Assembly: GCA_016342745.1 (NCBI GenBank)
Contig: JAEINT010000008.1
Coordinates: 1 to 64,000 of the forward strand
DNA: 64,000 nucleotides
Source: Labilibaculum sp.
Lineage (GTDB): Bacteria; Bacteroidota; Bacteroidia; Bacteroidales; Marinifilaceae
Direction: 5' to 3'
Shown: one piece after another, positions 54,938 through 64,000 of the stretch
Layout of the letters: each line of letters begins with the position of its first letter
Position numbering within the stretch: the stretch's first letter is position 1
The notes under the pieces: model-generated
The model's input: the letters and a program-made list of their open reading frames with translations, nothing else
Database searches by the model: none
What the model was told of the DNA's origin: nothing
Program-made: the position numbers and the translations under genes

Positions 54938-56422
54938 TTAATGAACGTTTAATTGTCCTTTAGAGTTTGCTTTTATCAGGTTTCGAACTTCTGTAGTTCC
55001 TGCACCCTTCATTGTTAAATCAACTGGCGCGTTCGTTTTCCATGCACCTCTGGTAAAATCTGGCACTTCAATTGAATTGGATTTGTTTGCAATAGACCAT
55101 TCACTTAATGGAGTTATACAGCTCCAAGATGCTGCATCGTAAACATCCATATCCATTGGTAAGCCATTTCGCAAGCAATCAATTAATCGCCAATCCATGA
55201 CAAAATCCATTCCTCCATGGCCACCAACTTGCTTGGCCATTTCTCCTACTTTTCGAATCAATTCAGGCGTATATTTATCTTCCAATTCTTTCATCTTTGC
55301 ATCGTCAACCAAATTATGTCCGAAAGCAATGTGTTGCTTAGGCCATTTTTGAGCAAAACATTTGGTTCCACTCAACATGTGAATACGAGAATAAGGACGC
55401 GGTGAGCTAATGTCATGCTGAATCATGATGGTACGACCTTTATTGGTACGAATCATTTGTAAATCCATGTTCCCGCGCATTTCCCATCCAACAAACTGCT
55501 CGAAAAATGGATCCTCTTTCGCTTTTTCAGCAATTCGATGTTTCAAAGTAAAATCATCAGACATCATAGACGTCAAATAATCCATCTTATCTCCACGATT
55601 GATATTCATTGCTTGACAAATTGGTCCCAATCCATGAGTTGGATATACATTTGCCTTGCGCTTGTTTTCATGCATCCTCCACATTTTGGTATAAGCGCCA
55701 TCTGTCATTTTATCGTCTTTTGGCTTATTGAAATGCCAATAATCCAAATCGTGAATGTAAGCTCCTTCACCATGCACTAAATCTCCAAACACACCTTGAC
55801 GAGCCATATTTAAAGTCAACATCTCAAAGAAATCATAACAGCAATTCTCAAGAATTACACAATGTTTTTTGGTACGTTCTGATGTTTCTACCATTTGCCA
55901 ACATTCATCCATGGTTTTGGCAGTAGAAACCTCTACAGCCGCATGACTATCAGCTTCCATTGCTGCAATGGCTACAGGCACATGCCATTCCCAAGGTGTG
56001 GCAATGTAAACTAAATCAACCAAACCACTCTCGCACAACTCCTTGAATCCAAGATCTCCATTCACAAATTCTTTTGCTTTTGGAAGGCCTGCATCAGCAA
56101 GAATTTTTTGCCCACCATCAACAGCAGCTTGTCTTGTATCGCATAAAGCAGTTACCTCAACACCTTCAATGTAAGTCATTCTTCTTACGGCACCAGATCC
56201 ACGATCACCAATTCCTACGAATCCTACACGAACTGTATCCAATTTAGGTGCAGCGTAACCACACATATTAAAATTCATTTTAGGGTTCTTTCCCGCTGAT
56301 TCTTTAATATGTGATAATTTGCTTACATCCTTTTCTCCACTACATGCAGCTAAAGGTGCAGCTGCTAGAACTCCCGCTCCTAATGCCAAGTTCCCAAGAA
56401 ATGACCTCCTGTTTTGTGCCAT
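54938..56422 (-). CDS. GH109-type Gfo/Idh/MocA enzyme (probable alpha-N-acetylgalactosaminidase)
   Basis: 494 residues from the Met at 56422; an upstream frame adds 11 residues. A Tat-type signal with NRRSFLGNLALGAGV is followed by a lipobox-like AAC. The Rossmann NAD-binding domain starts VRVGFVGIGDRGSGAVRR. Family features of GH109 are seen in ATPWEWHVPVA, ENCCYDFFEMLTLNMARQGVFGDL, AYIHDLDYW, YPTHGLGPICQAMNINRGD and GGHGGMDFVM. GH109 enzymes cleave alpha-GalNAc by an NAD-dependent redox mechanism. Export and the neighbouring GH2, DUF3472 and protease genes suggest attack on a GalNAc-bearing glycoprotein or polysaccharide, an inference. Confidence 0.88.
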   Translation of the reverse strand: MAQNRRSFLGNLALGAGVLAAAPLAACSGEKDVSKLSHIKESAGKNPKMNFNMCGYAAPKLDTVRVGFVGIGDRGSGAVRRMTYIEGVEVTALCDTRQAAVDGGQKILADAGLPKAKEFVNGDLGFKELCESGLVDLVYIATPWEWHVPVAIAAMEADSHAAVEVSTAKTMDECWQMVETSERTKKHCVILENCCYDFFEMLTLNMARQGVFGDLVHGEGAYIHDLDYWHFNKPKDDKMTDGAYTKMWRMHENKRKANVYPTHGLGPICQAMNINRGDKMDYLTSMMSDDFTLKHRIAEKAKEDPFFEQFVGWEMRGNMDLQMIRTNKGRTIMIQHDISSPRPYSRIHMLSGTKCFAQKWPKQHIAFGHNLVDDAKMKELEDKYTPELIRKVGEMAKQVGGHGGMDFVMDWRLIDCLRNGLPMDMDVYDAASWSCITPLSEWSIANKSNSIEVPDFTRGAWKTNAPVDLTMKGAGTTEVRNLIKANSKGQLNVH

Positions 56423-56486
56423 AATATCTATTTTTTGATTTGTCTTTTTATTCAATTCATTTCATCAATCAAGCATTACTCTTTTT

Positions 56487-57803
56487 TTACGGTAAGCTAT
56501 CAAAATCAATTATTGGTTCCTCTCCAGTTTTTTCTCTTGTATGATATGTATCAAAAGGAACCCTTTCGTTAAAGAAACCACAGTTTTTCAAATAAAACGT
56601 TCCATCTTCTACTCCTCCAGCATAATCCAAACGAGCATCTTTTCGTGCTGTTGCATCAGCAGTAAACTTAGCCTCGTGTAATTCAATCCATTCTTTTTCT
56701 GTATTCAAAACCCATTGATTTGAATAGTAAGCTTTACGACTAACTGGCCCCATTTCGGTTATGAAATTCTCCAGAAATGAATGAGGTCTAGTTAGATATG
56801 CTGATGTCTTTGGTCTTCTAAAGCTAGCGATTAATTCCCATTCCCCTTTTTCAGGAGCAAAGAAATAAGCTGTATAATCAGTAGAATTATTTACCGAAGG
56901 ACGACCTTTTAATAAAAAGCGATAAGTATGATCAGATTTCCAATTGAACACCTTGTAGCTCTGACCTCCAGATCCTTCATTTCCAAATTCTCCAGTCGTT
57001 ACGTTTTCACCTTTTTTCAACAAAATAATCTTTTCATCATCTGGAATAGTATTCGGATCATCGGTTACGTATGAACTCCAAACAGAGAATAAAATCCTTC
57101 TCTCACTTTCCGAATTCACCTGAATACCAAAGTAGCCTTCTCCAAATCCGTTCGCCATAAAATAAGAACCGATAACATCTTCTCCTTTAGGCACAGTAAC
57201 TTCATTGTAAAACCATTCTACATCCCCAGAATTTTCAGGAACTTGATAAGCCAAATGAACAGATGGTCCACGTCGGCCCCAATAAAAATCATCTTTTACA
57301 AAATAGCTTCCTTCAGCAATTGATTCTCCACCTAAAACTAAATGAGATACTTCTCCAAAAGACTTATCGGTTTTAGAGATTCCTTGTAAATCAATCTGCA
57401 CATATCCACTTTCAACAATATCAAATTCCCCAACAGGAATAAGCGATGACATCGTATCCTTAATTGTAATTTCTTTGTTTGCATTGCCAATTTTCACATT
57501 CACTTTTGACAAGCCTTGATTGATTTTAGCCTTTATCCCCAAACTTAATTTTCCCGAACCATTTACTCTGACATAAGTTCGAATTACGTTCGATTTTTCG
57601 GACCAATTGGTAAGACCAGACTCTGAAATCATTTCCTTATTTAAAGAAATGTCGTCAACAATCCAGGCATTCCCACAAAGAGGTACTTCTATTGTTAATT
57701 TATCGTTTGCATTTATGTCTTCCTTTTTTGTTTTTGTCGAACAAGCTGATAAAAAACAAATCATCAGAAGAGAGTACAATATTGAATTTCTAATTATTCT
57801 CAT
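56487..57803 (-). CDS. DUF5077-DUF3472 lipoprotein
   Basis: 438 residues. Lipobox LSAC at about residue 20. An N-terminal beta-sandwich (DUF5077-like, EVPLCGNAWIVDD and TYVRVNGSGKLSLGI) is followed by the DUF3472 domain (GRRGPSVHLAYQVPE, MANGFGEGYFGIQVNSESERRILFSVWS, GEFGNEGSGGQSYKVFNW). DUF3472 proteins are found in glycan-utilisation loci and are predicted carbohydrate-active or -binding; no activity is established to my knowledge. The C-terminal half is homologous to the truncated gene at the right edge, which carries an extra discoidin domain. Confidence 0.85.
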   Translation of the reverse strand: MRIIRNSILYSLLMICFLSACSTKTKKEDINANDKLTIEVPLCGNAWIVDDISLNKEMISESGLTNWSEKSNVIRTYVRVNGSGKLSLGIKAKINQGLSKVNVKIGNANKEITIKDTMSSLIPVGEFDIVESGYVQIDLQGISKTDKSFGEVSHLVLGGESIAEGSYFVKDDFYWGRRGPSVHLAYQVPENSGDVEWFYNEVTVPKGEDVIGSYFMANGFGEGYFGIQVNSESERRILFSVWSSYVTDDPNTIPDDEKIILLKKGENVTTGEFGNEGSGGQSYKVFNWKSDHTYRFLLKGRPSVNNSTDYTAYFFAPEKGEWELIASFRRPKTSAYLTRPHSFLENFITEMGPVSRKAYYSNQWVLNTEKEWIELHEAKFTADATARKDARLDYAGGVEDGTFYLKNCGFFNERVPFDTYHTREKTGEEPIIDFDSLP

Positions 57804-57952
57804 TTATCTTATTTTTATAATCTCAAAAATGATAAATATTCCAATTAAAGAAGTGGACATATTCAGCTAGAAAGTCGATTTTTTCATACCTCTTTAACCT
57901 TCAGTGAATTACTCACTTAAACGCTAGTGATTTTCATCAATAATTGTATGAA

Positions 57953-61150
<3,198 letters not shown>

Positions 61151-61278
61151 TCAATGTTTCAGAAGCAAACAAAAGTTGAATTGATATAAAAATAATCAAA
61201 AGGAGAAATCATACAAGCTATTACATATGAACTGAATACTTAACACATTTACACTATCTCCTTAAACCTCTCGAATAA

Positions 61279-62844
61279 TTAAAAACACATAATCTCAGCC
61301 ATTGCCGAAAATTGTTGTCCATCGAAAGCTGAGTTAGCAATGATCTTAAAATAACGGAATTTGCCTTTAGCAGTAAGCTCAACATGATGAAGGGTATTGA
61401 TTTCTTTCAGTTGAAAATCTCCCATACTTTCCCAATTCACATCATCCTCACTAATCAATATTTCAATGTCTTTTACCTTTCTCATGCCATCTCTCTGTAA
61501 AAAAGAAAAACCTGTTACTTCATTCATTTCAGCCATATCGATTGTCAGATAATGTGGATAAGAAGTAACATTCTGAGACCATCGGGAATGCCAAAATGTG
61601 CTTGCATCACCATCCAAAACATAACTTGCTAACTCCTTAGTTTCCTCAGAACTAAAATCAATCACATGCCAGTTCGTTCGATCAAAATTTTCTTTATCTC
61701 CAAATTCAATAATTGGCTCATTATTTTTTAGCCTGAAAGAATATGAGAACTTGGAAACTTCACCATTAGAATGACAAAAAAGCAATCTTAAAACATAGGG
61801 CGTATTCTCTTTTTGATGCAGTTCATTAATGGGCATGGAAATATCAAAAGCATTAGATTCTCCTACCTTAGAAGCCCAAGTAACAGCATCGTAATCTGCA
61901 TTATCAGTTGCTGGATCATTATAAAAACAGACGTAATTCACATCCTCATCAGTTTCAAATGTTCCGGAAATTTTAAAATCACCATTGGTATAGGATGCCA
62001 AAATAGAGGTAACCTGAAGAGAAGCCTCAGTATAAAATGAAGCCTCAGAATTGCTGAAAACCTGGCAATTATTAAGAATTGCACAACTGGCTTCCGTTAA
62101 AAAAGTTGGCGTCTTGCCATAAGTGTAATTACCACTTCCCATTAGGGCTGTACCTTTTGAACTCAAACCAAGTTCCGACACTTTCTCTTTGTTATGCGGC
62201 AAATTGAGACCATGTCCTAGCTCATGTAACAAACCGCCAATGTACTTGGTCGCATCGTTTCCTCTTTTACTATCCTCTCCAAAAAACTTGACATCCATCT
62301 CTGTGTAATCCAGTGCAAAACAGTAACGTCCCCATCCGTAAAAGGGAACATCCGGATTGTCATGATCCTTAACAGGCGTGAGGATCAGTGTGTGATCACT
62401 ATTTTTTTCACCTGCATTGACTGCAAAATATGCATCGACCTCTTCAATTATTTTAGCTCCTCCCCCCTCATATGGATAGTTTGCAGTTGGATATTTACCG
62501 TGCAAATAAATGATCTTTACACGATTTTTTTCCTTATCAACCAACATGTTGAAGCTTTTATTTCCAAAACCATATTCCTGCATATTTTTTGCATAAAATT
62601 CTTGTCCGTGTAACAGAATTTCACTCAGTCGGCGATGAGATTCATGTCTTTCTTTAACATCAGTAGGTAGGAAGTATACTAGGTTCAAATTGTATTTTGC
62701 CGAAGAGCTGTAATTGAAGGTTTCCTCTTCAGGTTCTGGTTCCGGTTCTTCAATTATAGGAGAATCTTCTTTTGAACATCCAGTAAAAAGAACAAGTAAA
62801 AGGAGAAAACAATAAACAGAAATTATAAGATAGAATGATTTCAT
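61279..62844 (-). CDS. Metzincin-like zinc protease lipoprotein with discoidin domain
   Basis: 521 residues. Lipobox FTGC at about residue 22 and a Glu/Pro linker (EEPEPEPEEE). The catalytic motif HELGHGLNLPH, with His 207, Glu 208, His 211 and His 217, fits the metzincin HExxHxxxxxH site; a Met-turn candidate lies in GTALMGSGNY. A beta-sandwich follows (about residues 290-370), then an F5/8-type C (discoidin) domain (TNWHVIDFSSEETKELASYVLDGDASTFWHSRW, residues about 380-520). The same discoidin module ends the edge gene to the right. Family not certain. A secreted protease in a locus with GH109 suggests glycoprotein or mucin-like substrates. Confidence 0.78.
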   Translation of the reverse strand: MKSFYLIISVYCFLLLLVLFTGCSKEDSPIIEEPEPEPEEETFNYSSSAKYNLNLVYFLPTDVKERHESHRRLSEILLHGQEFYAKNMQEYGFGNKSFNMLVDKEKNRVKIIYLHGKYPTANYPYEGGGAKIIEEVDAYFAVNAGEKNSDHTLILTPVKDHDNPDVPFYGWGRYCFALDYTEMDVKFFGEDSKRGNDATKYIGGLLHELGHGLNLPHNKEKVSELGLSSKGTALMGSGNYTYGKTPTFLTEASCAILNNCQVFSNSEASFYTEASLQVTSILASYTNGDFKISGTFETDEDVNYVCFYNDPATDNADYDAVTWASKVGESNAFDISMPINELHQKENTPYVLRLLFCHSNGEVSKFSYSFRLKNNEPIIEFGDKENFDRTNWHVIDFSSEETKELASYVLDGDASTFWHSRWSQNVTSYPHYLTIDMAEMNEVTGFSFLQRDGMRKVKDIEILISEDDVNWESMGDFQLKEINTLHHVELTAKGKFRYFKIIANSAFDGQQFSAMAEIMCF

Positions 62845-62914
62845 TTTTTCTTTTTAAAAGTCAATAATTGCTTAATTACTGCGTCCATAAAACAGAAGGT
62901 AAATAGAACGCAAA

Positions 62915-62952
62915 AAAAGGCCGTCTTGCATTGAAATTTTGGACGGCCTTTT
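62915..62952 (-). terminator. Terminator of the edge DUF3472 gene
   Basis: An 11-bp stem (62915-62925 with 62942-62952) and a 16-nt loop, followed on the minus strand by seven T. Confidence 0.85.
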
Positions 62953-62967
62953 ACTAATACTATTTTT

Positions 62968-64000
62968 TTATTCTAAAATATAGGTTGCAATTTCTGCCAT
63001 AGCGGCATTATTGGTTCCATCGTGAGAAACTTTAGCAATAAACTTAAAATATCGAAATGTTTTTGCTGTATTAAGTTCGATCGTTTGCTGGTTTGTAGCT
63101 TTTTCCAGAACAAAGTCACCAAGACTCTCCCAAGATGTATTATCACTACTGATCTGGATTTCCAAATCCTGAACTGTTCGAGATAAATTTTGCCTTTGAG
63201 TAAAACTAAAACCATTTACAGTATTGGCTTGCCCCATATCAACAGTAATATGGTGAGGAGCCGTTGCTGTACAACCCGACCAGCAGGAATGCCAGTAGGT
63301 ACTTTCATCTCCATCAAGCACATCGGCAGCACGACCTGTATCTCCCTCGCCACCTTGATCTTCCTGACTGCTGTAATCTACAATTGACCAACCCGTTCTG
63401 TCCATTATACTTTGTGTCGAAATGGATGGGACTTCTAATTTTGTAAAATCAATAACAGGCGCTGTACCATTGGCTGTTCTTGTAAAAGATGTGTTGGGTG
63501 TTTCATTATCACTGAAAAAGCCACAATTTCTAAGGTAAAAGTGATTGCCTTCTTTTCCTCCATCATAATCTAATCGTGCACCAGCACTTCCAGTAGCATC
63601 GGTTGTAAATGTCGCATTAGTCATTTCACTCCAGCTTCCTTGAGTATCATAAATCCATTGATTGGCATAATCTACTTCTCTGGTTTCATCACCCATTGTA
63701 GTATTAAAATTCTCTAAAAACGAATGCAAACGTGTTAGATGTTTACCTGTAGGAAATGGTCTTCTAAAACTGGCTATCAACTTCCAATCGCCAACTTCAG
63801 GAGCGTAGAAATAAGCTGTATAATCAATCGAATTATCAGCATTTGATTCTCCTTTCAATAAAAATTTATAGGTCGTTCCCGGTTTCCAGTCATAAACCCA
63901 ATAACTTTGAGCTCCTGATCCTTCTCCACCAAATTCACCAACGGTTACACCTGAACCATATCCTAAAGGTTCCACAGTATATTCTGCAGGAATCTGATTA
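62968..64000 (-). CDS. DUF3472-discoidin protein, 5' end outside the window
   Basis: At least 344 residues, running off the right edge; the GTG at 63975 is an internal Val codon, as the reading frame continues upstream in homology with the 56487-57803 protein. A DUF3472 domain (GEFGGEGSGAQSYWVYDWK, LIASFRRPFPTGKHLTRLHSF, ARLDYDGGKEG) is followed by an F5/8-type C (discoidin) domain (GWSIVDYSSQEDQ, DGDESTYWHSCWSG, ITVDMGQANTVNGFSFTQR), which usually binds a sugar. Probably exported or surface-exposed, but the N-terminus is not visible. Its terminator lies just after the stop. Confidence 0.88.
   Translation of the reverse strand, partial: NQIPAEYTVEPLGYGSGVTVGEFGGEGSGAQSYWVYDWKPGTTYKFLLKGESNADNSIDYTAYFYAPEVGDWKLIASFRRPFPTGKHLTRLHSFLENFNTTMGDETREVDYANQWIYDTQGSWSEMTNATFTTDATGSAGARLDYDGGKEGNHFYLRNCGFFSDNETPNTSFTRTANGTAPVIDFTKLEVPSISTQSIMDRTGWSIVDYSSQEDQGGEGDTGRAADVLDGDESTYWHSCWSGCTATAPHHITVDMGQANTVNGFSFTQRQNLSRTVQDLEIQISSDNTSWESLGDFVLEKATNQQTIELNTAKTFRYFKFIAKVSHDGTNNAAMAEIATYILE

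Noticed and set aside
63973-63975. GTG at 63975 as start of the edge gene
   Set aside because: The frame stays open to the window edge, and the sequence before it continues to resemble the DUF3472 homologue, so GTG is an internal Val.

Overview
The window looks like a chromosomal segment of a marine or sediment-dwelling, probably anaerobic member of the Bacteroidota; assignment to the Marinilabiliales/Marinifilaceae is inference. Supporting signs are a SusC/SusD pair, promoters of the TTTG-N19-TAnnTTTG type, a 288-residue primary sigma factor, a Rho with a long disordered insert, a tmRNA tag ending ALAA, AT-rich DNA and anaerobic pyruvate metabolism (pyruvate:ferredoxin oxidoreductase plus pyruvate phosphate dikinase).

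Layout. 130-12609 is a minus-strand housekeeping block: PepSY-type membrane protein, YhcH protein, ppdK, a dihydroorotate-dehydrogenase-like flavoprotein, nifJ, an AAA ATPase and rho. 12920-14554 carries rpoD and rpe on the plus strand. They converge on an alanine/saccharopine-dehydrogenase-like gene. The ssrA (tmRNA) gene is at 16089-16489.

16698-25838 (plus strand) is the most unusual part: two tandem AraC regulators, an exported protein with two OsmC-like domains, a Tat-exported reductive dehalogenase (RdhA) with its membrane anchor (RdhB), a 2[4Fe-4S] ferredoxin, a DUF4405 membrane protein, an RdhC/NosR-like flavinylated iron-sulfur membrane protein, a small one-helix protein and an outer-membrane protein of the phenol MetA-pathway type. 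Together they read as an organohalide-reduction module, with haloaromatics as a guessed substrate.

26058-48053 (minus strand) is a nearly complete alginate utilisation locus. SusC/SusD and a PKD lipoprotein capture alginate. PL7, PL6, PL17 and another heparinase II/III-type enzyme cut it. KdgF linearises the unsaturated monomer, an MFS permease imports it, an SDR reduces DEH to KDG, KdgK phosphorylates it and a KDPG aldolase cleaves it to pyruvate and glyceraldehyde 3-phosphate. Two paralogous FadR-type GntR regulators and two paralogous KDG kinases flank the set, and both regulator genes share the same promoter/operator design.

48618-53725 (plus strand) encodes an outer-membrane beta-barrel protein followed by a histidine kinase and response regulator whose genes overlap. 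53779-64000 (minus strand) holds galE and then a second, non-alginate glycan locus: GH109-type enzyme, two DUF3472 proteins (the last cut by the window edge), a GH2 beta-galactosidase and a metzincin-like zinc protease with a discoidin domain. No tRNA, rRNA, CRISPR array, insertion sequence or prophage gene was seen.
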